A stretch of DNA of 64,000 nt from Paragordius varius. Taxonomy: Eukaryota; Nematomorpha. The notes under the pieces were generated by a model. The model had not been told where the DNA came from, searched no databases, and saw nothing but the letters and a program-made list of their open reading frames with translations. Position 1 is the stretch's first letter. The number at the start of each line of letters is the position of its first letter. Below are positions 51,533 to 63,888 of this stretch, piece after piece. The stretch spans positions 5,518,001-5,582,000 of the forward strand of contig OZ176053.1 of the NCBI GenBank assembly GCA_964247055.1. Direction: 5' to 3'. The position numbers and the translations under genes were made by a program.

Positions 51533-52111
51533 TTAACACTTGGATACAACATACTCATTTTAGTCCTTCGATTCAAATTGGGGTAGTTGGATACCCCAGG
51601 CCTGTTAAAAATCAAATACTTTAAAAAGTATGGAAGCAATCGAAACTATGGCAAAATTTTGCACTTATATAACATTAATTAACCGAAATATATAAAAAAA
51701 TTTATTCAAAAATACTTGATATTACTTATTTTGAGCTAAAACTGAAAGGTTAAAATTTAGTCAACGTGACATGGGTCAAATTGTAAAATTAAAAAATATT
51801 ACAAAATAAACCGCTTTTTCTATTTCTATCAATGTTAGATGTAATTTATATAAAAAATAAGCTTTAGTTTTACCCTTAAAATTAAATGAAGACGATATAA
51901 ATTTTTTTAAAATAAAAATGGCGTCGATGTAGTTTGAGATGGAACTTTTTTTTCAAAACAAAATTTTATCAAGATATTTTGGCATATTTATATAATATTT
52001 ATCAGGATAGAAGCATAAATTTAAATTGGGACCGTTTCCTTCAGTAGTTTTTTAAAAATTTTAATTTATATTAGTCTGGGGTATTTAGATACCCCAATTC
52101 GAATCGAAGTG
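51533..52111. mobile_element. TTAA-flanked MITE copy upstream of LARS2
   Basis: TTAA at 51533-51536 is followed by CACTTGGATACAAC and the GGATACCCCAGGCC block. The interior is the reverse of the copy at 12601-13204. The right terminal repeat is decayed from the ACCCCAATTC block onward. Confidence 0.8.
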
Positions 52112-52204
52112 GTAATTACTGTTGGCATTCAGTAGCTATTTATAATGACCTCGATTTTGGAAAAAATGGCTCATAATACGCATATGACGACTTATAAATA
52201 AACT

Positions 52205-52327
52205 TTAACACTTGGATACAACACATTCATTTCGATCAAATTGGGGAAGTTAGATACCCCAGACCTGTTTTAAATTAAATATTTAAATAGTCCAGGTTAT
52301 ATACCCTAATTTGAATCAAAGTGTTAA
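52205..52327. mobile_element. TTAA-flanked MITE, 115-bp internal deletion copy
   Basis: Only the two terminal regions remain: TTAA-CACTTGGATACAAC on the left and TTGAATCAAAGTG-TTAA on the right. It confirms TTAA as the target on both sides. Confidence 0.8.
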
Positions 52328-54974
52328 TAAGTCCAATAAAATTTGCATACCAAAATCTAATTTATAATATATTTGGTGCGATATTATTATATAAAAAAAT
52401 ATATCACCATTCCTATATTGGTTTTGTTTTTCTACCTACCCTAAATAAACAATATCAACTTTCATCATAAGAACTCATGCCGCAGCGCACAAAAAATATC
52501 TTGAACATTTATATTTTGAGAGATTAAATCGTCAGGATTCTCATGCTTTAATTAAGAATTATAATTATATAAAAAAATATTTATCTTTTTAGATAATTAT
52601 TGCTGTCGAATGGTCGCAAAATTTAAGCACATTATACTAGATAAAAATTATTTGGTAAAATCTAGAGATTTAATTTTTTAAATGTTATACAATTACTTAA
52701 GCTTTTTTATAATCTCGTGTGATTCCAGACGTGATTCGGAATAAAGAGATAACGTTTAAATCTTTAATTTAATAATTAAGGTTATATTAATAAAAATTAT
52801 ATTTCTATGATATTAGTATGATCATGATGACAGTGGTGAAAAATTGACGGGTATACAGCTGCTTGCAAAAGTGAATAATTAAAGGAACACATTACCTAAG
52901 TCAGGCTTAATTTGATTTGTAGGTAAAAATCATATGATCAAGTAAAACTTGAAGTTCTGTAAATCCTTAAAAAAGCAAAGATCAGACTGTATTTTTAATA
53001 ATCTCCCACTAAAAAACAAGTTAATGTTTTTGGTATTAATGCTGTATTTACTATTAATTTTATAAAAGGAACTTTGATTATTATAATCTGTAACACATCG
53101 TAATTTGACTATTTGTTCTCTAACTCGTATAAAAACAGAAATAATTTATAAATTTCTTCGCTTTAATTAGCAAATTTTATTTTGGAGGATTACCAAAAAA
53201 TATATTTTGGATATTATGTTAAATTAACTATATCTGATAAATCAATAAACTGTTTGTAATAGGTCAGATGAAATCTTAATATATACCTTAAATTTATTAA
53301 AATTTTCTTCCTAACTTGATAACGATCGATTATCGCTTTAAAATTCAATGACAAAAATATCTTAAAGTGTTCAAGGTATATTTCAATTTAATTAATAAAT
53401 GTCAAATCTTCGTTTTATATAAATTCATGAACGCTTAAGGTTTTTTATTTATTATAACATTCTTGTTAAATTCATTTTAAACTAATGTGACCAGATATTT
53501 TGAACTTGGACGCGGTACAAAATTAAAACATACTTTGCCTGTTTTTACAGCATAGGTGTGGTATATAACACAGTTACCACAAAAAAATTCCACATGAAAT
53601 ATATATATATATATATATATACTGATAGGAAAATATCACATGGTGCTTTTGGTTTAAGTTTTTAGATGTGGGCCCTGCAAGTCCTAAATTTTTTGGCTCT
53701 TCTACGATCCGAGATTATGCAATAGTTTTAAATATATGTTGCTTGGATATCAACCAAATATATTTTTAAAAAATGCATACTTTCAAAAATTTGATATTTA
53801 GCAAATTTTGTTGAAGCATATTTCATACTAATTTCTGCATGATGGAAACGATATAAACGGTTGTTATAACATTTTTATATAATTCGATAATACTAATTTT
53901 TCAATCAGAATTTTGATTAAAATATTCGTTCGTTTTCAATTTTATGTTAAATAAAAATTTTGTTTTTTTACGAAAATTTACCAAAATTTGCAAGCAAACA
54001 AACCTTTAAATTAAAACTCTATGTTCAACATCATCGAATTATTAAATGGTTAGGTTTATTATATCTTAAAGCGAACCATTTCCATCATGCTTTACAATCG
54101 TAACTATTCAACAAAATATCTTGCATTTGTTGCAAAAAATAAGAAAACTAATGAACATAAAGTTTAGGAAAAAATTAAATAAAATATTAGACCTCACACC
54201 TAATGAGAATAGAAAACGTAAATCTCTTAATTTTTACCAAATAAAGGTTATTTCGAAATCATATGCCATAATAATAAATTTTAAATAATAGTTACGGAAA
54301 TAACAATTTTCTATAAAATTTTTCGTTTGATAATTTTAACAAAAAATGAACTCTCTAACCTTATTCAAACATTTATTAAAATATAATAAATTAATTTTGT
54401 TAATTTTAAATTTTGAGGCACCTCTATTTGCAGAAGCCTATGCTGAATCTTACGGTGGAGTCCGAGATTTATAGTTTTACCACTGCGCGAAAGGCTGCAA
54501 TTATAAGTGGTTTGACCGATTCTTAATCCAATTTTATGTATAATTGAGCAAAAAATAAAATATTAACCAATTAAAAATAGGCCAATCTTAGTTTTTTACC
54601 GCAAAATAAACAATATTTTTACAAATTATGGGTTTATTTTTGCAGAGCGTACTATATCAAATTCTAAAATAATTTTTTAGAAAAAAGGTAATCAATATAT
54701 AATCATAAATAATTAATTTAATTTCAAAAAGCAGTACAAAAGTGGGCGCAGTACAATCGCAGTTTTTTTCTGAAAATCCAGTACTGTACTCCAAAAAACA
54801 GCCTATCTCACATTATTTAAACGTAATGTTGATAATCAATTAAAAAATTTAATAACTTATTATATTTTACACACATCTCATTATATTTGCTAGGCTCTTA
54901 AAAAATGAGGAGCAAAATACTAAGAATCAGGAGAGATTCTCAAAGCATTCTTGGTGGACACTGTGACAGATAAT
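52328..54974. other. gene-free stretch
   Basis: No coding exon recognised; the missing LARS2 first exon could lie here or nearer 51500. It holds a fragment of the ACTTAAG-family element (about 52838-53010, with ATCATATGATCAAGTAAAAC), a TA repeat at 53598-53621 and another copy of the dispersed TATCAGGAT-type repeat beginning near 53622. Confidence 0.5.
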
Positions 54975-56008
54975 GGGTGAAGTGATAAAAATTTTTTTGT
55001 TGACTTAAGTTTTTCAAGTCATGGCTTGCTTTCATGTGAAAAAAATTTAACATTACACGACTTAAGTCAAGCAAGAAACTTGATTCGGAGGTGATAAAAA
55101 ATCATATGATCAAGTAAAAATTAAAGATTTTGCAAGTGTGATGCAGGGCACACTTGACAGATTTAAAAATATGGATAAAATTATTTTGTAAACTATTATG
55201 TAAAAAATTTAGGTTTTATATGTAATTCAAACCTTTGTTATGCTATAAATTGTTAATTTGATAAATTTTGGCTAATTAACCTATTCTTTGGGTGGATACA
55301 AAAGGGGATAAATTTATAGAAAAACTCTGCTAATATTTAAGAGCATGGCATATAAAAATATGCTAAATATATCAATTCCGTGGACGCAAAAAAATTTAAT
55401 TTTCGAAAATTTCTTAAAATTTATAATTAAATATTAATCTTGAAAAATTTAAAATCTTCGTTTATTAAACGCTATAGGTTACTTTACTATTAACTAATGT
55501 AAAGAATTTATTTCATCATAGATTTATTTTGAATGTAATGTTGATAATCAATTAAAAATAATAATATGATATATTGTAATAAACATCCTCCAATTATATT
55601 TGCAAATGGACTTTAAACAAAATGAGTAGTGTGGTAAAATAATGGAAAGTGTTTTAAGGGCGAATGGTTTCATCAATCTAAAAATTATTATTGGGTTCAA
55701 TATTTAAAAAACTCTATAATATTAAATAAGATACGTGCCAGTGAGTTTGAAAAACTTCAATAAATGCATATTGTATTAATTTTTTATCTTTTTGTGCCTT
55801 ATTTCATAAATTTTGGCTGAAAATGATCAAAATAATTTCCGTAAAATTCGAATTGGGTGACAAAAAAATGTTACATTCATAAGCAAAAGACATGACTTAA
55901 GTGTTTTTTTATCACCGATCTTCAAGTGTACACTTGCTGGCAAGTAAACTTGCTCAACTTGCCACGCTTGACTTACAAATCATTTGCGACTTTTTTATTA
56001 CCCCACCC
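54975..56008. mobile_element. about 1-kb TIR element (ACTTAAG family), non-autonomous
   Basis: Imperfect terminal inverted repeats start GGGTGAAGTGATAAAA at the left and, as complement, GGGTGGGGTAATAAAA at the right. Sub-terminal blocks are rich in GACTTAAGT, CAAGTGTACACTTG and GTCAAGC motifs. A second copy lies at about 59690-60637. It encodes nothing recognisable and its superfamily is not assigned. Confidence 0.7.
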
Positions 56009-56154
56009 AATATATCCATTTAAAAAATAAGCACAAAAATAAAAACAACTATTTCGTGATAATTCCGGTGTAACTTAGGATAAATAATAATTAGAAAATA
56101 CTCTATAAATATTATGTATTATACTTGGCATTTTACTAAACTTGTGATATAATA

Positions 56155-56472
56155 ATAAAGTTTATTTTAAGGGCAAATGGTTTCGTCAACTTACAAATTT
56201 TGGCAACTGGCTCAATATCAAAAAAATCTCTAATAGCATATTTTATTGGTTGGTGAGTTTTTGGTGCGTTATTTCATAAATATTGGTTGAAAATGATAAA
56301 AATATTTTTCGTAAAATTGAAATTGACTGGGAAAATAAACATTTATAAGCAAAAGACTTGACTTAAGTGTTTTTTTTATTACCGATCTTCAAGTGTATAC
56401 TTGCTGGCTTAAGTTTTGCTCAACCTGCCACGCTTGACTTGCAAGTGCGCGACTTTTTTATCACACCTATAT
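56155..56472. mobile_element. right-half copy of the ACTTAAG-family element
   Basis: Repeats about 310 bp of the right half of 54975-56008 (GGGCAAATGGTTTCGTCAAC, then GACTTGACTTAAGTG, then CACGCTTGACTTGCAAG), in the same orientation and about 150 bp downstream. It is a solo right end or a partial duplication. Confidence 0.7.
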
Positions 56473-56844
56473 TAAACAATAATAATTGATTGATGAGTGT
56501 GCCATTGTGCTAATTAAACATGAGTCCAAATTGAGGGTAAATTGTATCCATCAGCTCTGTTAAGTAGAGCGTAATTCCTTTTTATTTCTATGGCCTAAAA
56601 TTAATTCTTTAAATGGGTCAATATTGTGTAACAATGCTGTTTTAAGTATTTGGTAACCTTCGTTGCAGACATGTTCTATTCAGAGTTAGGTTTGTTTTTA
56701 ACCTAATATTGGCCCACGTAAATTTTATTGCAAGATCAGTTAGCCTTTTATATTCCGGGATTTTGTCTTGAGGAATAGGATTACTTTTGTAAAATGATTA
56801 ATGTTTTAATATGTTTGTATATTTATTGAATATAAAATTTATTT

Positions 56845-59200
56845 AATACAAGCAGCCCGTGGAGGTCATTCGGACTTCTTGGGGGGAAGGGGGGGTGCGC
56901 TATGTGAAAAAAGGGATCAACAAAATTGTGATCCATATATGTCGATTATTTAAAAACATTATTTAATAGTTATGATCTCATAGGATTTTCAAAACGGGTT
57001 TCATAAAATTTTTAAAACTGTGCAATCTACCAATATATTGGTTACTGATGATAACGCCCCAAAATGGCGGCTAACGGATAAAACCAATATACTATAATTT
57101 TTACCTTTTATGGGTATTATTTAAAGCCTTTATAAAACTCGTATGGTTTCTTAAGTTTTTCATTAGCTCCAAAACCCCGACATTTTTGTATGGCGTCTCA
57201 GTTTTAAACCGGTAGACCCCTACCCATAGACCTATATGGAAAAGGCACTGAGTTAATGCCTTTAGAGGGCAAATATTTGGAACCATCTTTGATACCATTG
57301 TCTCATGGATTAAAAATACCTCAACACTTAATCATTATATGATGGTGTATTTTTAGGGCATAAAGGCCCAATATTAACGGCTAATAATAAAAACGCCTGA
57401 CCTCTTTTAATGGCTCATATGACTTCATAATTTTTCTGTAAATTAACTCCGCGCAATTTCTATATAGTGGCACAGTTTTTGGCGGGTAGCTCCTTACCCT
57501 TGAGGTATAAAAAAGCGAAGGGCAAAATTTTTACCTTTATATATGGAATATCCGGAATCATCAGGTATTCCATATGTTCCTATAAGTTTTTGGAAATATT
57601 GGTTCAAAACTAAAAAAATTGTTCTATGTCGGCGCATTTTTTAGGGCGTAAAACTTTACAGAGCGACTCATTGAAATAACCCCCTATACTAAAATATTTG
57701 TATTTTAAGGGGTAATAAATATTCTGAACTGACATCTCATAGGTTTCTGAAATAGATCCAGAAGCATTTCTGATAAAATGACGCAGTTCTACACGGGTAG
57801 CCCCCTAACAAGAAATTTTTGCCTTAAATCGAATCATACCTGGAATCATGATTGATTCCATGGAAAAATTGCCTCAAAACCACAAAGTCATTCTATGGTG
57901 GCGCATTTTTCAGGGCAATGGCCTAATTAAGGGGTAATTTAATAAAACCGCTCTACTTAAATTTTTTCTTTTTTAGGGGTGATATTTCAAGCCTTTATTG
58001 AACTCATATGGCCTGATAAGTTTTCTAAAATTTGCCTCCAAAGTTACGCTGTATCGATATGGTGGCGCAGTTTTAGGCTTTTAGCCCCCTACCCAGAAGC
58101 CAATATAAAAAAGACGTTCGATAAAAAAATTTCCCTTTATAGGGAAATACCTGGAATCATCCTTCATTCCATATGTTTTTAATAGCTTTTGGAAGAATGG
58201 CTTCAAAACTAAATTTTAATGATAGAGCATTTTTAGGGCGTAAAGAGTCGAATAAACGGCTAATTTTAAAAAACCGCTCGATTTCAATTTTTGCCTTTTT
58301 ACAGGTAATATTTCAGGCCCTTATTAAACTTATATGGCCTGATAAGTTTTCTGAAAATTAACTCCTAAACAACGCAATTTCGATATGGTGACGCAGTTGT
58401 AGGCGGGTAGCCCACTACCCAAAGAAAGGCAGATACAAAAAAGCGCTTGATTAAAATTTTAGCCTTTTTACGGAGAATACCTGGAATAATGATTAATTCC
58501 ATATGCCTCATTAGTTTTCAGAAAAATTGCCTCAAACTAAAAATTCATTTTATGGTGGCGCATGTTTCCGGGCGAGGGCCTAATTAACGGCTAATTTTAA
58601 CGCACGACGACTTGTTACGAGTATTTTAAAAATCCTATTGAATTCATATGGCCTGATAGGTTTTTTGAGATTTAGTCCCAAAGGCACGCTATTTTGATAT
58701 TACGGCGCAGTTATAGCGGTTATCTACTAACCCAGCGCCAATATAAAAAACGCACGACTAAAATTTTTGCCTTTTAACAAAGAATTGGAATCCTCATTGA
58801 ATTTTTACGATCTCATACCTCGGGTGAAAAATAGATTCAAAAAATTATCTTTGTAAACTTGGTTTTACAAAATGGCTTTTTACAGGGGAGGGGAGCGGGG
58901 ACTAACTTAAAAAAGCGAGGCAACTATGTTCGGCAAAATCGAAAATAAGTAAAAAAAAATAATATTAAAAATCGAATTGTCAATTGTCTCAAAGACACGA
59001 TTTTTGTGGACTTCTGTTTTAAAAAAACATGTTTTTTAAACTGGGTGGACCCGAACTGGGGGCCTGATTCAAAAAAGGGCAAAGCTATTGTCGGGGCATT
59101 CATTAATAATTATATTTTTCGACATTTGGATTTGAATGGGTATACCGGACTTCCGAAAACAGATCACAAAACCACCATTTCCATTTTTATAATATATAGA
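56845..59200 (-). mobile_element. long Helitron-family copy with internal tandem array
   Basis: On the minus strand the 5' end TCTATATATTATAAAA begins at 59200 after a host A, and the 3' region retains AGAAGTCCGAATGACC, the degraded first hairpin of the compact copy. The terminal hairpin and CTAG are lost near 56845. Between the ends is a long tandem array (57100-58840). No Rep or helicase motif is visible, so this too is non-autonomous. Confidence 0.7.
57100..58840. repeat. diverged tandem array, alternating monomers of about 155-165 bp
   Basis: Two related monomer types alternate. Type A contains CATATGGCCTGATAAG (near 57138, 57413, 57735, 58002, 58328 and 58642, some diverged). Type B contains ATTCCATATG or a variant (near 57570, 57858, 58168, 58497 and 58800). 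Both continue with TTTTC, GCCTC, TGGTGGCGCA and a GGGCG or GGCGGGTAG block. The dimer period is about 270-330 bp. The monomers are well diverged, so the array is old. Confidence 0.75.
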
Positions 59201-59451
59201 TTTTGCCAATTTTGGCGGTAACATTTTGAATATAAGCTAAATGGATGTGGCCACAAATGTATTATTATTTTTATATTATTTTATTATGTATTTATCAAAA
59301 ATATTTTTTGAGTACCATTTAGTTCAAATGAATGTTTAAGCATTCTATATCTCACTTCTAGGTTAAATCTCATATATCGTTATCTTGTTTTTAATGTGTT
59401 AATTACTGAATGTTTTTGCGGTGGATAGTGATGTGAGTTTGCGGGTAGAGA

Positions 59452-59694
59452 TTGATATGTTTGGGTTTTCTATATACGGTATGGTTGAGTACCTATTCCT
59501 TGGACAAACTACCCGGGATTTATAAGGCTACTTGCTCTTGCAATAAAGTTTACGTGGGCGAGATATCCATTCATATTATATTAATAGAGAACAATTTATC
59601 CATCATAACCTTAGGCCTTGCAGAACTCGTCTGCATCGAAGGTCACCAAATAGTTGAAACAGACGTTTTACACAAAGATAAAAAAAATTTTTGA
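59452..59694 (+). mobile_element. Penelope-like element remnant (GIY-YIG endonuclease end)
   Basis: An 80-codon open fragment reads LPGIYKATCSCNKVYVGE, then AELVCIEGHQI and VLHKDKKNF. These match the start (GIY...VYIG) and end (AEH...GH...VLH) of the GIY-YIG endonuclease carried at the C-terminus of Penelope-like retroelements. The reverse transcriptase part is not recognised upstream, so it is a small broken fossil. Confidence 0.7.
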
Positions 59695-60637
59695 CATGTC
59701 TTGGAAGTTTTTCAAGTCATGGCGTGCTTTTATGTGATAAAAATTAACATTAAACGATTTTAATCAAGCAAGAAAACTTGATTTGGAGGTGATAAAAAAT
59801 CATACCATCTAGTAAAACTTAAAGCTTTTGCAAGTGTGGGGTAGGGCACACTTGAGAGATTAAAATTATGGATAATTTTGGAAGCTATTTATGTATATAA
59901 TTTAGGTTTTATATGTAATTAAAACGTTTGTATTGCTATAAAGTTTATTTGATAATTTTTGGCTAATTAACCTATTCAAATTGGGTAAAACAATAGAGGA
60001 TAAATTTTTAAAAAAACTATGCTAATATTTAAGAACAATGCATATAATAATATAAATTTATAAATTCGGTGAACATGCAAAAAAATTAATTCTCGTATCA
60101 TAAAATTTTAAATATTAATCTTGTTAAAAATTGAATCTTTGCTTTACATAAAATAATAAACGCTAAAGGCTACTTCACTATTAAACCATATAAAGAGTTT
60201 ATTTCATCTAGAATTTATTTCAAATGTAAGGTTGATAATCAATTAAAAACAATCGTATGTTATTGTACATATTCATTTGAAAATGGACCCCTAACAAAAT
60301 GAGTAGTGGGGTAAAATAATAAAGTGTTTTAAAGGCGAAATCAATACCGGGCTAAATAAGAAAAATCTATAAAAGATACCTGCCACTCAGTTTGAAAAAC
60401 TTTAATAAATGAATATTGTATTGATAGTTTATTTTTTTTTGTCTTGTTTCTTAAATTTAGACTGAAAATAATCAAAAATATTTCCGTAAAATTCGAATTG
60501 GGTGGCAAAAAAATACATTCATAAAAAGACTTGACTTAAGTGTTTTTTTGTCACCGATCTTCAAGTGTACACTTGCTGGCTTAAGAATTGCCTAACTTAC
60601 ACTTGACTTACAAGTCCACTTTTTAATCCTACCATCC
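59690..60637. mobile_element. second ACTTAAG-family TIR element
   Basis: Nearly full-length relative of 54975-56008, with GCAAGAAAACTTGATTTGG, GGGCACACTTGAGAG and CTTCAAGTGTACACTTGCTGG in the same order. Its left end is ill-defined where it meets the Penelope-like fragment. Confidence 0.7.
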
Positions 60638-60650
60638 TTTGTGTGCGGCC

Positions 60651-60891
60651 CGCGAAAACTTTGGAATCCATAATTTGCAAAAACGTAATAATAAAATCTT
60701 AGTAAAATTGATATTTCTTAAAACAATATTTTCAAATTAGTCTATCCAAATAGAAAGAACAATAAGAAATTGTTACATTCAAATTTCATTTTATGTTTGA
60801 AATTTAATGAATTATCATGAATGGCAATATATTTTAAATGCGGCCCGCCAAATTTTTTCAGCTAAAACTGCGGCCTTCGAAGTCATTTGTG
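60651..60891. mobile_element. hAT-like element, reversed copy of the 7481 family
   Basis: GTGCGGCCCGCGAAAACTTT, AAAATCTTAGTAAAATTGAT and AAATGCGGCCCGCC correspond, reversed, to blocks of 7481-7766 and 49856-50106. The ends are decayed. Confidence 0.6.
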
Positions 60892-61187
60892 TTGGCCAAC
60901 CAATTATAACTATGTTAAAGTATATTGTTCTAAACTTTTAATTTTTAGATAAGGCTCCAAAAGCATAAAATTTTTACCCTTTCTAAATTTGGCTAGTTAA
61001 AATAAGCCCAAAAATGCCGAAATCATTGGAATTATTATTATATGCTAGATTAGCCGCGGCCCTAAAAGTGATTTTTTATGACTGTGAATTCCCTAATTTT
61101 GATTGTATGATTTAGTACATATAGGTAAGTTTGATATGTTTTTAATATTTAATATTTTATCAACTCTTTCATAAAACACATGCATTT

Positions 61188-61620
61188 CAATTCTTCGATT
61201 CAAATTGGTGTCGTTAGTGACCCCAAGCTTGTTTTCAAATATTTTAAAAAATATGGAATAAATTAAAACCATTGAAAATGTTTGCACACAATATAACATT
61301 GCAGAAATATAAAAATATTCGAAAAAACTTGATATTATTTATTTTATGGATAAACCTGATATGACATGCGTGCATCCGCTAAACATAAAAAAATGAAAAC
61401 TAAACCATTTTTCTGTTTATATTAATGTATGTGATTTTTAATAAATTTTAGCGTTGAATAAAATAAGCTCATTTTGCAAAAATGTTAGATAAAAATTGCG
61501 TCGAAGTAGTTTAATATGAAGCCTTTTTCATAACTAATTTTTATTTAGATATTTCAGTTTATTGGGGTAGTTTTATACACCAGAGCATTTTGAAAATTGA
61601 TTATCTTAAAAAGTATGTAA
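61188..61620. mobile_element. diverged TTAA-family MITE remnant
   Basis: TTCTTCGATTCAAATTGGTG followed by a GACCCCAAGC block and then the family's interior (AAAATATGGAATAAATT) match the left part of 51533-52111, with much divergence. No clean ends. Confidence 0.6.
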
Positions 61621-61891
61621 GATATTAGGCCGAATTTAGAAATATGAGGCGCATAATACAAATCATTTTTTTAAATGTAAAATTGTGAAAAATCTTCATC
61701 TCAAACTTTTTCGCCGCCATTTTCTTCAATTTTTTTACATTAAATAGGAAAATAAATCTATAATATGGTTAATGTAAATTATTAAATTTAGTAAATCAGG
61801 GTTAATTTTGCCAGCAAAAATTTGATAATCATTTTAAAATAAGCTCTTTATTTCAATCGTGTTGGAGCTGTCCCAATTTAAGATTATGAAA

Positions 61892-62090
61892 TAGTGGTAC
61901 TTAACAAAATATTTAAAGGGCCGCATAAAATATATATTTTGTATCAAGGGCCATTCTCCATAAAATACTGACAAATGTAATCTAGTTGTTTGGCACATAT
62001 GGAGAATTTATACTCTAAATAAGGGACAAAAAATAAATCAAAAAATCACGGCCATAAAAATTACTTTTAGGGCAGCGGTTTGAACCACTG
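61892..62090. mobile_element. hAT-like MITE copy (about 200 bp family)
   Basis: Begins TAGTGGTACTT and ends TTTGAACCACTG, with AAAGGGCCGC, CAAGGGCCAT and TTTTAGGGCAGCGG inside. Matches 17755 and 41588. Confidence 0.7.
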
Positions 62091-63183
62091 CTCTGGAAGT
62101 TGTAAAAAAAAATTTTTTTTATATTACAGTAGAACAACGTTTCATAATTTTAAACTAAAGTAGCGTTAAAAAAAGTAGTTTCTCTGGGATATAAAATTCT
62201 AAGTCATCGCGGACAAAAAACTGGAAGGTCTTTTAAAATATTGACTCAGTGCATTAATCCATACAATAAGATTGTTAACTTTTATGTTAAAATATTTCAA
62301 ATATACTTAGTTGAAAAATTAATAAGTATTAAAGTGGTATATATATTATGCAATTTCCATTTATTAAGGCTAACTTAAATATTCATTTTCTTACGAAAGT
62401 CGCGTTGTAATATAATCCCTTTCAATTAAAAATTCTTAGAATATTTAACGTAAAAATGACATTAGATAGAAGGAAACGTAAAAAGTGAATGAATGCGTTC
62501 ACCATATTTTTTTCATATTACGATACCGTGTGTATTTAACGCGCACATTGTTTTCTTTTGTATTTTTTTTAATTTATCGAAAATTGCTCATCAAAATTTA
62601 AAAAGTTATATCTGATTTATCTTGGTATCCTGATTAAGGTATAATTAATAAATTAACAATATATTAAAAATTTACTTTATATATTTTTCGATTTTAATAA
62701 ATTGAAAGCGTTATGCTATTTTTGGAAATATTTCTGTACAATTTTTCAACATTCCTGTAAATTTGTATTTAGGGCCACCTCATTAATATTCATAAAATGT
62801 AGTAGTAGTAAGTACTGTAAAGGGAAAACATTTATTTTCGTTTTGAATGGTGACATTTCTAGTTCTCATGTCATGTTTTGTCAATTCTCTTTCTCATACA
62901 CATTTGTTTTTATACCAAAATATAATTATCAAAATTTTATTTTCCATATACTTATATATGTAGGTAAAAGGCACTAAACTGAATATTTAATTGAGCTTTT
63001 ACACCTTCGTTTCTTTTATAGTATGTTAGGGATGATGCAATATTTTAAACATAAAAGTTCATGGACATTTGTTGTCTGTTTGCACCCTAAATTAATTTAT
63101 TTTTTAAAGCCAACATTGTTTTATAACCAGAGATAATTTAGTTTCAGTATATTTTAATTTCTTATTTAATTAAATCTTTTTTA

Positions 63184-63246
<63 letters not shown>

Positions 63247-63888
63247 GAAGCTGGGACGTTTTGATTTTGAATTTTAATTGTATTCTTGCCAAAAAAGGGG
63301 TTATTGGTTATATAAACACCAAAGCTAAATATTAAAAATTAATTACCAAAGCCGTTTTTTTCAATCGATATGGAAAAAAGGGGGAGGGTATACGATTTAT
63401 GACCTAAGGTCATTTTTCGTGTAATCCATATACCCACACTTATATACTTTGAATGATGTAACATTTTTAATTATAACAGTTAATATGACAATGCTTATTC
63501 GAATTAAAATACTTATATATATTCATACATTGTACAAATATAGAAATTGAATGATTTAGTAGTATATATATAACATTTTTAAGCTTTATTGTGAAAAAAA
63601 AGTATGAAGTAGAGTAATTGAAATAAATTTTTTATAAAATATATCGTATAATTTTATATATAAATATACATAGATTGTAACCCATTGTTTTTGTCACAAC
63701 TCCTCTCTAATATATCCTTCCTCACCAATTGACACAACACTTGAAATCATTTTTAGTGCATTTTATAACCGGGCTGCTCAAAAACAAATTGCGCAACAAT
63801 AATAAATTTATTATAAATTTCATCTTTGGAAAAGATATATTCCACTAAAATTTAATCCTATATACATATATTATACGCGGCGACAACA
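62091..63888. other. gene-free stretch and SLC7 upstream region
   Basis: No coding exon recognised. It includes the TA repeat at 63186-63243. The last few hundred bases are presumably promoter and 5' UTR of the transporter gene. Confidence 0.5.
63186..63243. repeat. (AT)n microsatellite
   Basis: About 29 uninterrupted units, roughly 650 nt upstream of the transporter start codon. Confidence 0.95.

Noticed and set aside
54420-54520. possible tRNA-like stretch (structured, higher G+C)
   Set aside because: No convincing TTCRANNC T-loop with matching acceptor stem; treated as diverged repeat.
57100-58840. CRISPR-like or leucine-rich tandem coding repeat
   Set aside because: Monomers are about 160 bp, diverged and carry stops in all frames; the ends of the block are Helitron-type.
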